From NCBI GenBank assembly GCA_019843655.1, contig JACDQD010000005.1, positions 30,762,954 to 30,826,953 of the forward strand: 64,000 nucleotides of DNA, read 5' to 3'. Positions 35,592 through 50,281 of this stretch are shown here, in pieces. The notes beneath the pieces were generated by a model. That model saw only the letters and a list, made by a program, of their open reading frames with translations. It was not told the origin of the DNA and made no database searches. Positions within the stretch are counted from its first letter, which is position 1, and each line of letters begins with the position of its first letter. The translations under genes were made by a program, and so were the position numbers. Origin of the DNA: Lethocerus indicus. Lineage: Eukaryota > Arthropoda > Insecta > Hemiptera > Belostomatidae.

Positions 35592-38500
35592 ATTTTCAGT
35601 AATAATGCCAATCCCCTGGAGTACCTTACGATTTACAGCTCTCGTGGAGTACCTTCGAATAATTTTTACTTTCGTACCGCTGTTTACTAAACAACACTGT
35701 ACCTCCGCAGTATATCCGAAATTTTATTTTATTTTTTTTAATTTCGTACATAATACATCGGATTCGTCTTGAAAAATGTAGAGAGTTGTATTAAACTATG
35801 TTTGTGTTAAAATAATAAGATCGAACCCACATTATAACATCGCTACCATCGTTAAAATATTGAGAGCGCTGTTTTCAAATAGATGGACCATAAACGGCGA
35901 TAAACTGTTCTATGGGGCTATAAAGATAGCGACAGTTAAGAGGTAGGATCTGGGTAAACTTCAACCGCATTCTCTTCGAGCTTACATTTATTGAAATAAG
36001 CCGATTCATTTAAATGTTCAACCTAGCATTAATTGTAATTAATTACCGGTGTTAGTCAATTAATTTAATTGATCGTCAATTAATTAATGGTTGTTCGAGT
36101 GGAGCAATAACACTTAGTGGCGTTCTAAACCAACAATAATGGGGTTGATTTAATAACGCCAGTATTAATTTTAAAGAATTAAGGAATTCATCACAACAAT
36201 TATTTTAGCATAGATTCCTGTTAATGCTTAAGGGTTACCGGGAAGTTTGTCTAACGCTTTCAGGTTACGCTGATTATAGGGAATTTTATTGTTAGAATAT
36301 TATTTTTATTGCTGCATTTTCAGAATCAAAAACCCTGAAATTCTACGATGTATTCGATTACATTTCGGGATCAGAATTCAAGTTGTCGTCATATTGTAAC
36401 TGAAATTGAGGTTTAGCGGAAAAGACCCAATTGGTCGTGAAACCTGATTCGGGCCAGACTCTCTTAGTTGTTTGATTGTTTGTTGGCAAACAACAAAGGG
36501 TACGGCCCACGTTGGAAATATCACCGTTATTGGGGTACTGACCGCCACAACATCATTTGGGGAATTATATTGCACGTGTCCGCGAACGCATGACCCAACC
36601 GTGGACCTGCTTGTAATAATGGATTATGTTTGAAAAATGAAATCAATACATTCTTCTTTCAACTAGCAAAGCATATTCTATAGTCAAACGTATTCTATAG
36701 TACTTTTATTAGATCAAAGTACTTAAAATGTTCAGTTGGAATTGGATTAATGGAATAATCGAATTGGATTTAGAAAATTTAATTAATTCAATTCGTAACT
36801 ATAATATAGTGACTGCGATATACTTGAAATTATCCTTTCTAAAATTACAATAGGAGTGGAGGGCATCTTAATAGCACGTTTCCGTTGTTGGCGGCCCGCG
36901 ATATATATAGATCAGCACGAGTCAAAGCCAAACTAAGCCTTTCCAGGTCAGTCGCCGCTGTCTGTTGGATATTTGCGGAAAGCTCACAATAAAGCTTGTT
37001 TGAAGGATAAAATTAATTCTCATTCGAACCGTTCGACGACGATCACCCTTTTTAATGCAATCGACTAAACAGGGTGAATACTGGCATCATATAATTGTAA
37101 AATCATTACGAAGTGATTATATAAATGTAATCAATGACACATTCTAAAGGCTGCATACTATATCTCCAATTAATTCAGGGGAACATGCGGCCATGATAAT
37201 AAATTACATGTACAGAAGATTTAATGAATAAGGGGGGGAGGTGAGAAAAATTAGTCTGTATATATTCAACAGCCACCTGTTGATATCGATTTGCGGACCT
37301 CCTTATATATATGTATAAATTCATAATTTCATGGGAAAACCGTGTAGTCATGTACGTTCATAAATGGAAATCAGAAAAAAATACATTGCACGGATTTCTC
37401 GTTATTCTATAACCTCATCGAATGTTTGTCTATGATCCAAACTAATTTTCTTATTTAAAACTTTCGAGTTTTATTAAAAATCAGTCCTTCTCAATTTCGC
37501 TGTAAATTAATTAATTTATAGCCAGCAATCAAAATCTCCTTTCGCAATTCGCTCCCCCACTGGCGTCGTTAATTGGAGTACTGTGTAGATAATCTGTCGC
37601 TTCATTACTCGCCTATTGATGTTTATGCACAACACACCTCCAGGGTATGTAAATGCTCCTGCGATAACATCAATTGAATTATTCAGACTGGCATAATAAC
37701 TACACCGCCCTTCGAGCCTACAGGCAGTGGTTGCAGTCCAGAATGTTTGGACAAGTAGATGAGTAATATTACCAGAAGTTTAAGAACCTGAATGGTCCCT
37801 CTCTAAAATATCGCGAACGAGTGCACTTAGCTGAACGGGGAAAGAATGCTTTCAGTTGAAAGGCACCTGGATGGTGAATATTGGGGCTCGTAAATGAAGA
37901 CATCCCGACTATACAACCGGGGGAAGAATAAATTCCAAAATTCTGTCGTTTGGCATTCTGAGAAGAATTTCTCCCAGAACATGATACATCTAGTGGTTTG
38001 GGCGGCTCAGTGATGGGGCGCAATTTCGAAATTGATATCGGGTTGGCGGCCTCTGGAGGAGGAACAGAAGAGAAATTGTGGCTAGGCGGAATTTAATTAT
38101 GGTCGCGTGTGCCAAGGTGCGGATTGTGCCTGGTGGATTTAGCGGTACGGCTTTGATTCGGTCCCGCCTGCCAGAAGTTTGCGTCCACTCGACTGGGCCT
38201 ATCCCCGGGCCCATTGTCCACCGCCGTTTCCCATTATACGCCAAATTGCCTCGGCAGTCTGACCGGCAACACCGGCTACCGCCCCACACCACGGACGATA
38301 AACGCCGTTACGAGGGTCCACAGTTTACCCAGGGAGGTGAAAGAGCTAAAAGGGCTTTACCTTCCTTGCTGGCAATATATCTGCAATTTATGTTTCCTAT
38401 AACGCATGAATCATATAAAATTGTCCCATTAGCTTTCAACAAATAAAACATCTATTACAGTTAAATTATTAAGGTTGCCAATTATTTTTATTAATATTTA

Positions 38501-41500
38501 TCCAGCAATCCATCAATATTCGGAGGTTTAAATAATTTAATTTAATTTTTTCGTCAACATACATTGCGGGACAATTATGCCGATTAACGAATGATATATC
38601 AAACATAAAGTAATTAATAATTTCACACTGTTCCTAATATTAGTTTTACGACAATTCATATTCCTGTTCTTCGATAAGAGAAATTGCAACTTCAATACCG
38701 AATCACGAAATGATCAAACCGGGTAAAGCAAACAGGTACAATCCGAGTTTCGAAATCCAATATTTTTTATACCAACTCGCTAATTATCGCGGCGGGGGCG
38801 TCACTGAGAGTATTCCGATTGGAGGGCCAGGAAAAGAGATCCCAGTTTTCCAATACTTTCTTCATCGAAGTAAGGTATTTAATTAGTAGACCGGGGCCGA
38901 TGGCGCTAGCCCCGGCCGGTTGATTGACAAAGTTGAGACGGCCGTAATTGTAAAAGTTTACCGACACCCGAAAAGTCCTGGAATGCGGCCGAGTCCGGCA
39001 ACCGACGAAATTATTAATTGTGAAAATTCACTCGATCGCAGAAAACTCTCAAGGTAGATAAAAATTAGATATATAGAAGTAGATTTCTGTACACCCGGCC
39101 GGTATTTTCCTCATCACTTCTTTCGTACAGCTTTCCACTATATCCCGTGGAGGTATTTCTCCATAAGTATCGCTGAAATTTTAAAATTGATGACTGAAAT
39201 TGCGCTCGTTTATGCGTTTCGCGTCGAACTTTTGTTAACCTAGCAGTACGGGGCATAAAGTGTACGGACAACCGCGTACTGTATCGCGAATATACGACGA
39301 TATAAACAGGGGAAAGTATGATAAATTCGGAGGTTGTCTACTCATAAATACAGGCCTCAATCCACTACCACTGCCGCCGTGACCATTCATCGCACGAAAA
39401 GGTTGTATATTACAGTGTGTGCCAGTACGTGACCGGACTTGATCAGAATTCAAGAGTCGAAAAAGGATACTTAATGTTGGTTCTGAAATCACAGTGTATT
39501 TTTTTGAGAAGTATAAAAATATAAGAGACATCTAAAGATGAGACTTCTCTGACCGAAAACCAATACGCGATATATATTTAACAATCAAAATTTTGGTTCC
39601 TGAAATGTAAAACTGAAGAAATAATATGTAGAGCATCAACACTCTTTAATCAGCTGTAACCTGCACTGCATTACTCTTTATATTAAGATAAATAAGAGTT
39701 ATATGTTATTTGCCTTCAATAATCCGTTAAAAGGTTTAATTATATTACAAACAGTCGATATTTCTAACTGAATTGAACAGAAAGTTATTCCAATAATAGC
39801 TCCAAGTGTTGAAACAAGGGCAATTAACAGGGGGCGTTAATAGTGGAACTAGCGGCGGTTTTGGAATCGTCGATGGAATAAGTTGTCCTTTAACTGGAAG
39901 GGAGGTTGGCTCCCTTCTCGGGGTGTTGGTCGGGTCGGGGTCCCGGCCAGTTTTCCAACAGCCCAAGTTCCTCAGGTTAACTTCATTTCAGGGACCGGTC
40001 CCCAACCCCGTCCCCATTTCATTGTACCACCGCCCCGCCCCCAACAATCCCACCCCGCACATACTACCACAGAACAACAAACTGACCCTCGTTCTGAATG
40101 GCCCGCAGGAAATATGCCCTGGATTCCACCGGGTTTATCCTAATTCGGATTCGCCCCTCGAACTGGACTGTAGACGATTTCCAGTAGAATATTAAAAGGG
40201 CAGCCGCTTGGTGACTGAAAGGATTGGTGATCAATCCAGTTTAAAACTAAAATACACTTTGGGATTATTTGTTTGACTTTATTAAAACGTTAGAGATTTA
40301 AAAAATGCAAGCATTTGAATTAGCAACTAGAGGGTCTAATTATACTATCACTCAATTTCATACTGAAGAAACAGAAGGCCTGAGAGCAATTTAACAGCAA
40401 AATGTACTGATTTATGAACTACAGAGATTTAATAAACTCTTATCCTGTATATATAATAGTATGAAATACGCAGACGGCCTTAAAAATACCATTGCGTATT
40501 TAGAATTTACACTATAATAAGTAACTTATGCATCATTGTAGTAGGAAATAATGATAATAATTTAATGAAATAATAAGGGTTATAGTTATTTTTTTCAGAA
40601 AATATATATTACCTCATTATGGCCGAAAAATACATCCCTACATTCTATATTTTATATAAATCCCAGGTACACTGTAAAATCTCGCTTAATACAGGGCCCA
40701 GATAATTTTTTATATCTATACCAATGAATTGTGCAGCTATGTGGGACGATATCGCCACAATAATTGTCTCTGTTTCCAGTAAAATAACTTTTCTCTCCTT
40801 TCCCCCCATAAAACTGCGCCCCGTAAAACATAAAAGTCTCGGCTGGGCGGTCAATCCGCTCCATTGTCCTGAAGAAGGCCTCGGTGACCTTGTTCCCTTC
40901 CTGTTTTACGTTCAGTGAGTCCTTTCTATCTAATCCCATTTCCTCCATCCGGCCAGAGGAAAATCAAACTGCAGACATCTGTGAAATCTAAACGAGTAGA
41001 AATTCTATCAAATTATCATTTTAGATATATTAAATTAAACACCCTTTGATAACGATTATTTATATGTCATTTAGTATATGTTACTAAATAATCTAAAGGT
41101 CGCAACTTATATTAACATCCCATCTTTACAGTGATTGTCATAAATGGTTTATTTCATCGAATTAGAACGATTCGGCAGAATTAATTTAATTAGTTTTGAC
41201 TCGCTCTTTACATTTTCACACATATCAAATGCAGATTTCACGAAACGCGGAGCCCCAGAAGTTTGTTGGACAGTTGGTTGTTGAGTCGGGGGTCTCTTAC
41301 CCTGAACAGATAATTGTCGAGATTAAAATTTGATTCAGAAATTGTTCCAACGCAAATATCCGTTTGTGTGTAACGTCGACACACAGCCCGAGGAAAATAC
41401 AGGACGGGATTTCTGTTTAAGGGTTAACGACATACAATAAAAGACAATACAAAGTATTAAATTATTACTGCGCGATTATTGTTATTATTGTGGGAGAGTT

Positions 41501-42510
41501 AGTAGTACTGATACGCACACTGTTCCCAACCACGGAATCCAGCAGTAGATGATGCTGCGGCTGCTCTGTTACTGTCGGTGAAACTGCATTAGTGATAGGA
41601 ATCTCGCCTGCTTTAGTTATTTATGTATTATTAATGTATTTCAATCATCAGCTGCATTTACTAATAATGTTCTGCTGTATACTTTACAGTTTCCTAAGGG
41701 TTTCTAACCCCATTAGATTTGGTCTAACCCATTTGGTCGCACCGTTAGAGCGATAAACCGATCTAAAATAGTTTCAAGTTATTCAACTTTATTCGCGATA
41801 TTTATCATTCTTTGCATTTCACGATATATATGCTTCATTTTCAGCGTTGATTACAATAATGTTAATATGGAATACGGATTACGATGTTTGTAATCTCGTT
41901 ATCCACGGTGCTTTGTTGTCGCCGGCTTTCCGCCGAAGTGGCGTTAGAGAGAACCGTCAACCAGGTTGCGGTCTGTGAAGGCCGCCGGCGCTAAGTCCGG
42001 GACTTGCGGGGGCCCGCAGAGCGGCCCCCTCACCTCGTCACAAGGCCACACCTTGGGGGGCGGCTTGCTCAATTATTCAGGCCCCTTATGAGCTAAACGC
42101 CGGCCTCCGAATCTCGACCGGTCAAAAGGGAGCCGGGCAGGGAGGACTTAGAACTGGTAAACCGCTTTAATCGAAAACCCTGAGCCCCTTTAATTCTTGA
42201 TGAGCGAACATCGTGGAGGGGGGGGGGATGCCAATGTCATCACCCTCGGATTAGATTGTCCACGTTTTCAGCCGACCATGCAATTTTTGGAAGCGACGTT
42301 TAACACATACTGGTAACTATGAATCACGGAAAAGCCTTCCAGAATTAAAATTTGGCAATATTACGACGAACGGGTTAAACAGAATATGATCCGCAATGGA
42401 TGCCGTTTGTCCCTAAAAAGACAAGATCAATATTTACTAAACTACTTGGCAATATATGGAAGTAAAGTGCTTATGATATATAAGGAATTTTCCTTAAAAT
42501 TAAAATAAGT

Positions 42511-42548
42511 TTCAGTTATTAAATTAAATTTCAGTTATTAAATTAAAT
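42511..42548. repeat. Tandem duplication, 2 x 19 bp
   Basis: The unit ttcagttattaaattaaat occurs twice in exact succession. Confidence 0.93.
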
Positions 42549-43189
42549 TTCTCAGCCCCTACGCATTATATTAGGTAAATAGAAAAGAACCCCAGGGAAC
42601 TAGGGATGAAATTTACGTCTCTTGAACAGCGGGTTTTGACAAGCGCATACACCTCCTCCTAATTTAAATTAGAGACTTAGCTTATCTCGAACGTGAGACC
42701 TAAGAAAAATAACATTTTATAAATTAAATGTTGGAATGTTGGGTGCTCGGAGCTCCACCTGTTAATTTGTATGCCGCGAGCAAAACTCAAAATGGGCTTT
42801 CCGTGTTTTAACTAGACGCTTGGGTTCACTAGTTTAATTGTTTACAGCCTTTCGCCTAGACAATTGTGTAAAATGGCTGAGCATATTTAATTAATATCGT
42901 GTTTTCGGTATTGTGTATGGCAAGGTGTCGTATTAACAAATTGTGACTACACGTAATATCCAAAATAGTCAGGTACACTAATATAATAGTGAGACATTGT
43001 GAACCTATTGCAGGTATATCTCGGTAGAACTTCCACAGTTTATCGAACTGTAAGCTTAATATCTTTTCTCTAGAACTCTAGAATATGTATGTACTATAAA
43101 AACACATGAATTGCCACCACACTAATTGCAAATGGGAGTATAATATCATTAATTTCTTGAAATGTTTGGCGCGAATTTCATAGCATACT

Positions 43190-43207
43190 TATTATTATTA
43201 TTATTAT
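43190..43207. repeat. (ATT)6 microsatellite
   Basis: A simple trinucleotide run in intron 1. Confidence 0.9.
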
Positions 43208-44673
43208 CGGCGTATTGTAATTATTATGCGCACATCGTATTCAGATATATTAAAATTATTCCTTAGTACAACAAATAAGACGGTACACCGTATAATACTT
43301 TCTGTGAGATGTGCACATTTGCAGAAATATGTCTGGAGATGCAGTTGGCGAGAGAGTATGTGGAGGCTCGTGTATGAAGGGACAATAAATCAAACTCGGA
43401 TGGTAGTAAGTCTGGGGAGAGGAAGCGGAACCTTATTCATCAAACTTACAAACTTAGTGACAGATTCAGGAGGTGTTGTTGCCCCGAGTTCGAGCGGAGC
43501 TTTTTCATTGTCCGTGTCAATAATCAGTCAAAATTTGAGCCTGATATCTCTAGAACCCCCTCCCCCCTACCCCCAGCTTGTGTAATAATTCTTTTAGATG
43601 CAAAATTGCAACCAAAACGGCAGTTTAATAAATAATCTTCAATTATTGATCGAACCCAAACACCGGGAATTTTTTCCGAAGCGGAATCGTAATTGGAAAA
43701 CGGGGTTGGCCAATAGCGTTCCAGCACCCCTATGATTTTTAACCCTTCTCATTTATCTACCGTTCGGAGGAACATTGTTTTGTCCTTTATTTTATCTTGC
43801 GAACCATTTAGAATCCGCTATCTCTTGTTCACAGTTGAAATGGAAGGTATAAATCAAGGCCTAGATGGGACCCGGGGAACTGGCAGAGATAGAATTTGGC
43901 CAATGAGCGTAAATGTGACGCGATATAATTTAGATTTACAATGATATTGCTTAAAAATTATGGCCCCCGTGAATTCGGTCGATTATAACAGTTCATGTGA
44001 AACTATATAATTCAAGTTTTCCAAGAGATTCGCTGGAGAAACACTTGGATCAACTTCCATGTCCATCACTTGTTTAAATTAGTAAATTCCAGTTAAAAAA
44101 TTAATTACAATATTTCATTTAAACTGAATTTATAATTATTAATTAAATGTACTTTATTTTAATATTGTTCGTTAAAAATAATGAAAATTACTTTCAAGAA
44201 TTATTTTCTTCTTAAATCTTATTTAAGTAATGAAGTCTTGGACAAAATTTAATACCGAAATAATACAATAATATAAGTTTATGAGAGGCAAAACAGATTT
44301 ATTAACCCGTGATGACAGAATTTTAATTTATTTTTTATCCTGCATCGCGTTAAGCCGTTTTCAAACCTTTTGGTCTGTGCCTCGGCAGGTACTTACCTTA
44401 CAGGAGAACAAGTTTTCTCGAACTCTTTCATTTGTTTCGAGTTCGAACTTCGTTTCTAATTAGTTCGACGGTTTCATCACGCGTACGGCCGTGAGCTCGA
44501 CCTTGTTGAATAATGTTAAGCGTCCACGGGCCCGAATCCAATTACCTGAGGGCTGACCCGCAGGATAATGGCTGCAAATAAATTCAAATGGAGTCCCACC
44601 ACCGCCGCCGCCCATTCATGCGGTGGGCGAACAGGGAGAGCATTAAAGTTGGGGAAAAGTACCGCTGAAGATT

Positions 44674-44735
44674 CTGAGAGGAAGAGAGGGAGAGCAGGAG
44701 GAAGAGAAGAAGGAGAAGGAGGAGGAGGAGGAGGA
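44674..44735. repeat. Purine-rich GA/GGA tract
   Basis: About 60 bases almost free of pyrimidines on the + strand (gagaggaagagagggagagc, then aggaggaggaggagg). It could bind GAGA-factor-type proteins or form triplex DNA; neither can be judged from sequence alone. Confidence 0.8.
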
Positions 44736-47435
44736 CTTTCTTATTTTATTGGAAGGTTTAGTTGTTGGGGCCGTACCCCGAGTGCATTCCCTTGTACCGA
44801 TAACTCCCGCGGAACGAGTTCACCGTTCTGTTTATTTCCTACTCAAATTGTGCTTTAAATGACAGCGGCAGCCGTACTCCCCGCCGGAACGAATTTATGA
44901 GATTTTCCTCTCCACAACTGGATCCGGTCAATTCTAAAAAGGAGTTTGGAACTTCCGGAAAATGGCGTTGTTTCCACACTCAATGCGAAGTCCGTTGAAT
45001 TCAGAATGGGCGACTCCTTTTAGGCTGTGCACGAAGGACGAAAGAGGATGGCAAAGTTAATTCATGGGCCTAATGTTGTCTAGGACACTACAGAGAACAC
45101 TTTCGATAACCAATGCGTTAGGAACGCATATCGGATCTCAATTTCTGGAAGTTACCTTCCTTGAAAGATTAATAAATTCTTCTGCACATTGATATATTGA
45201 CTCCCTTATATTATTTTTGTATCAATAAGAAGTAAATTGTATAAATTTGAACACTATAAACATTATTTGATGATTGCAGTAGTAGATAATAATTGTGCAA
45301 GCTGGTGCACTAGGGTCATAGTTGGTTTGCGGGCATATTGTGAGCGAACGCCGAGCTGGACATTCGTTAACTGAGCCTTTAATAAAGCAACCCCGAACCT
45401 ACCCCTCGCTACTGCCCCTGTCACAATATTAAACGCTCCGAACCCGCTCCGTTATTAATAACGAACCCTCCCCACTAACTAAACTAGCCGAAAACGGCGG
45501 GCATGCCAAACTATATTGAACTCGCCGACCGGCATTGTTCTATTTCCGTTTCGAAATGTTTTCTCGAAATTCTCAATACTGTTGTCCGAACTTGTTTAAT
45601 ATCTCCGTTGGATTTTTAGATCGAATCTTTGGTATATAACGTTTATGGGTGCGGTATTTAAATTGGCGACGTTTCGGCAATTCCATTTTGACGCCGGGTC
45701 GCAGCACCGTTCGGGCTTGTTACGGACCCGGTTTTTTGCCACTTAATGCGGAACGATGGAAATGAATGTACAAGTGGCGGTAAAAGCTTGTAAGGCAAGT
45801 GAGGAAGCCAGAAAGAGTTGTGGGCGGCTCGGCAAGTAAGTACGTGTCGGTTCCTACACGGTGAGGGGGCCCCCATTAGCGTAATGGCCGAGTCTTGTGA
45901 GCTTCCCCGGTCCCCAGACCCGGCCACGCTGCCCCACACTTTACATTAATAAAAGTATATTTCCTCGTCGCTCACCCTCCGGATATGCGACCCTCAATAT
46001 AATTATAACCTATGTGCTTCTTCCTGAGATTGAAGTAGGAAAGTTTGAATCAAGCCGGAAAAATTCGACTTTGAGTCTTCCTCCTGGGGACTGGAAATCC
46101 GATTTCCCCCTAGCAATTAATACGAACCGTGAAGTGTAGGTGGAGGGTGATTGGAGGGTGGTGGGCGGGCTAGGGGGCGGCGGTAAAATTGTTTTAGAGA
46201 GTTCAAAGTCGGGAGCCGACGGAAGGGAGATTCGATTAAGTTATGATGACGCCCCTCGCAGGAGGCTGGAGGAAGCGGCATCCAGATTTACCGCTCGGTC
46301 TCTAAGCCCTCTACACCCCGCATCGGTTTTAGAGACTCGGCGAGGAATAGACTGCCCCCGGACTGCCTGAACAAGCTGATCGATTGAAACATTCATACCG
46401 GCAAAAGTTAACATCTCAATTCTTATGCATGGATTCTCGCCAGCAATCTCAGGCGATGGAATCGTTTCTCATAATGGCGATCGCTAATAACGCTGATTGT
46501 GAAATGTACAAAGATTACATTGCCATAACACAAATTAATCATTTTCACAAAATCCCCCTTCAACAACTCCATTTTCCTATTCCCATTATGTTTGGATATC
46601 TCATAATTGTCCAATAACTAGACCATATAACTAGACTTTTGGATGGAAAGCAGTTGATACGGAACTTGGAAAATTCAGTATTCCCTTTATAAATCTGGTA
46701 TTATTATCTGCTAAAATTAATTACGTCAGGTCATCGTCTATACGAACTATCATATTTCGAAATTATTTAATTTTCTCTACCATCCATTTGTACGATTCAT
46801 CCTGCTAATGATTCGAAAAACAAAATTACAGAATAAAAGCTGAAATCGAAAGAAATTCACCGGAAACTGCTGATTTCCACGAATAAAATATCTCTCTCTC
46901 AATTTGGCTTTCCACGTTCGTCCAAGTCCAATTTTCTTGCGGCAATTGAAAAGCAGTTAACCGATCGGAACGTGACTTCCAATCTAAATCTGATTGGGGA
47001 CTAGAATCACTGTCACATCGATTTGGTTTGAATGATTTATACTTAAAAATCTATTCGAATTTTAAAGATAGGTCAGGAGAATAGATGGAACACCAAAAGG
47101 CCAAATATATTAATATATACAGGGGGTAAGTCAGATTAAAGGACTAATCCATATTGTGTAGCTCAAAATTATATTAATTCATAATTATATTATTATGAAA
47201 ATGATAATTCTAATTTGAATTGAACAAGTATAGATCTTATTTTGGCCCTAAGAAATAGGTTAGAGATGTGAAAAAGAATTTCTGAACCAGATTTCATCTT
47301 TCCTCGAACAGAAACACGATGAAAGGCGTTATTTTCATTTTTCGAATTTCTAACATCTTACAATCTTCATAAAGAAAGAAAACATTACCTATGTGGTTTG
47401 TACTAAATGTCATATTGTACTTGTCTTTATTTCAG

Positions 47436-47653
47436 ATACGATAGATCAAAGCCCATCTGAGGTAGGAGCATAAAATCAAATACGCGGTACACGATAGAAA
47501 TTAAATATTTTCGTATGTTAGCAATATTCGGGGTTTACTTTCCCCAACAATCGTCTTTTACACTCATTACTAATTCTTAATAAACACTCCTCAATTATTA
47601 ATAAACGACGAAATATAATAATAAAGTGTATTGTTGTAACTAGATCCCTGCTT
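47436..47653 (+). repeat. 218-bp dispersed direct repeat, copy 1
   Basis: Begins atacgatagatcaaagccca and ends ctagatccctgctt. It matches 48473-48690 over its full length, with about ten substitutions and no net length change. Stops in all frames argue against duplicated exons. It is immediately preceded by ttatttcag, which looks like a splice acceptor but is probably fortuitous. Confidence 0.92.
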
Positions 47654-48472
47654 TGCTAATATATTTTGCAAGAAAGTTTGCTCGGACAGAGTAAAGTAAA
47701 TTTTAATTTTACAATAACGATGAACAAATATTTGTCGCTACTTAAATATGGTTTAGGTGTAACCGCGACATTGGAATAATTAACACATTGCCCGGCATTT
47801 AAGAGCAACTGACGGATAATCTGCACATTAGAAATTAATGTAATTAAAAACATAATGGAGCGCCCATTTAATATAATTAAACGTTCGTGTTAACAAAACA
47901 CGTACTCATAATTGTCCGAACTTGAATCCATTGTCAATAACTAAATAACAGTTTCCATTAAAACGTAAAACTATTTACCTATTTATTTATCGTTCACAAT
48001 CTGTTTCATGAGTCTTATGCTTTACCATTTTCGCCTTGTCTTGAGTTTTACTACAGTATTACTGTGCCATTTAATAACCGAGAATCTGCTAACGAGAATA
48101 GAAGAAATCATCCTATCGAATTCCCCGTAAATAAAATTCAAAGTAGAATAATGAATATCTCGAAACGAGCTGTCCCTCGAAATTCATCCTATTAAAACTA
48201 TTTCGAATTAATATTAATACACAAAATACTGGCAAAACTGAAGCCTGATGCTCAGGTGATACCTATTGCAGGTAAAATGGTGTTAAATAAATATTTAAGG
48301 GAAATTCCTAAATATATTCCGACTATATCGATATTGTACATTCGATTCTCCGGTGGAATTACACATTTCTACTGAATGTTTTAAAATGAGAGAAAAGTGC
48401 ACTAAAGTTAAACAGTAAAGTTCAGTTTGAATTATAAATTTTGCCGTTGTAAAAATACAAAGCATCAAAAAA
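47654..48472 (+). other. Spacer between the two 218-bp repeats
   Basis: An 819-bp AT-rich spacer with no recognised gene. If the two repeats were terminal repeats this would be the interior of an element, but it lacks polypurine, primer-site or coding signals. Confidence 0.5.
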
Positions 48473-48690
48473 ATACGATAGATCAAAGCCCATCTGAGGT
48501 AGGAGCATAAAATCAAATACACGGTATACGATAGAAATTAAATATATTCGTATGTTAGCAATGTTCGGGGTTTACTTTACCCAACAATCGTCTTTTACAC
48601 TCATTACTAATTATTAATAAACACTCCTCAATTATTAATAAACGACGAAATATAATAATAAGCTGTATTGTTGTAACTAGATCCCTGCTT
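48473..48690 (+). repeat. 218-bp dispersed direct repeat, copy 2
   Basis: Same start and end as the copy at 47436-47653. The flanking sequences on both sides differ from those of copy 1, so the duplicated unit is sharply bounded. I cannot assign it to a transposon family. Confidence 0.92.
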
Positions 48691-50281
48691 CTAGATAGAA
48701 ATAGCTAAAAAGCTGGAGAACGGGCCAACTGGCTCGAATCCGTCCCCGTCCAGGTCGAAAAATTTATTGTGTTCCGTCACTTTGAATGATCCTTCGGGTT
48801 GCCGTTGGCGGCAACAAATTGGGGCTGAGTGGGCCCGACACTAAAAGGGCTATTGGTTGCCGCTGTATTCACCCGGCCCGGGGAAAGATGAACCATAAAC
48901 CGTCTCTATAAATAATAAATCCGGCCCCAAGAATGAAAAGCGGCGGTAATACCTTCTGCCGGCGGGTTTAGGCCCCAGCCAGCCAGCCGATTTCCTTTTG
49001 TTGTTTTCGCTTTCACTTCGCCACCACCTCCGGTCCGATGTCGTGAAATTTGAAAGCCGAGGACGGCATTGTTAATTCAAGACGTCGCCCAACTTCTGCC
49101 ATTCCAAATTGCCAATAAATTAATACCGAATGCTCACACTCCCGTTTTCTTTCACGCCTTGTACACTCAATTTCTCTTCCATTTTGTCCGTTTCCACGAA
49201 TCAGAGAAGACACTCTCACGTCGAGCCGAATCGTACAATTTCATCGTTACAAATTCGGACGATTTAACCGGGCCATTATTAACATTCTCCATTAAAAATA
49301 ATTACCGCGATTCACGTGCAGCTAATTATGTTCTACAACTATGCTTAGGGTTCAATCTGTACCCTTTCGCGACGTTATCTAACCGAATTGTCGATAGCGG
49401 GACGAGGTAATACAATAACCGTCGCCTCTGCGCTCCTCATTAGCGCCGAACAGTGCCATCGAACAATGACATTATTCAATAAAGTGGATCGTCTCGGTCC
49501 GCAATCAAAACACTCGTTTGCGCGCCCTAACTACTCCCACGCCATTTTTTCTTCATTAATTTAATCGAGTTTGAATGTTCCAACTTTGATAATCGAATCT
49601 TACACAATAATCCTCCTTTCAATTGACTTACGAATTTCGCAAATTACAGTTGTCCCTAATTTTTATTTGTTCCACCCCTGGTTTATTCAACTTTTGGGAT
49701 AGCTTTGTCGTGCATTTCGGCCGTTTAATAGTTGTTCACATTTAATACTTTCTAAATAATCACCACAACATTACAAACCCGAAGTTCATTCCTGCGATAA
49801 ATTTTAATTCATGGTCAACTAACATTATTTTAAAAAGTATGAACTACTTGGGGACAGTTCTCTTTAGCGTGTTCATTACTCTTTCGAGATGTTTTCTAAA
49901 CTCACTAATATAAAAGTACAAGAAACTTTTTAATTCATGATGGATAAGAATGTTGGTGTATATATGTAGCTGTTATTCAATATGATGATCAGTTTGAATG
50001 TCGCGTTTCAACCATTATCGTTTCCATTGCCTTTACCAGTTAGTATACGGCATTATTATAGATTTTTCGCGCAATTTTCGTTCCTGCACACTCAAGGCAA
50101 TACCGTTGACTGGAAGAGTAGCAGTCGCCTATTTTGAAGCCAATCTTATATGATGAGAGTGTATTTCATGAATGAATATTACCGCTAGTTATGCGTATGT
50201 AAGTTTATTTTTAATACATTCTTTCTCGCGGAGAAAGCGGATATTGATATCTGGAAAAATTGACGCCGCATTCTGTTTCAG
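48691..50281 (+). other. Nmdar2: Nmdar2 intron 1, 3' end with splice acceptor
   Basis: No gene is recognised. The intron ends in ctgtttcag at 50281, a standard AG acceptor with a short pyrimidine tract. Confidence 0.7.

Larger units (their letters stand above)
34287..47435 (+). other. Nmdar2: Nmdar2 intron 1, 3' portion before the direct repeats
   Basis: About 13 kb without a recognised gene. It contains a GT microsatellite (35560-35587), a cluster of TAATTA/ATTAAT words at 36026-36092, GC-rich islets at about 38110-38300, 39890-40140, 41920-42140 and 44540-44850, and a tandem 19-bp duplication at 42511-42548. Open frames of 100-137 codons in the GC-rich islets have no family signature. Confidence 0.5.

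Noticed and set aside
31625..47130. Lone acagggtgag (about 31630) and acagggggtaag (about 47118) resembling mariner-type ends
   Set aside because: Neither has a matching inverted end or TA-bounded partner within a reasonable distance.
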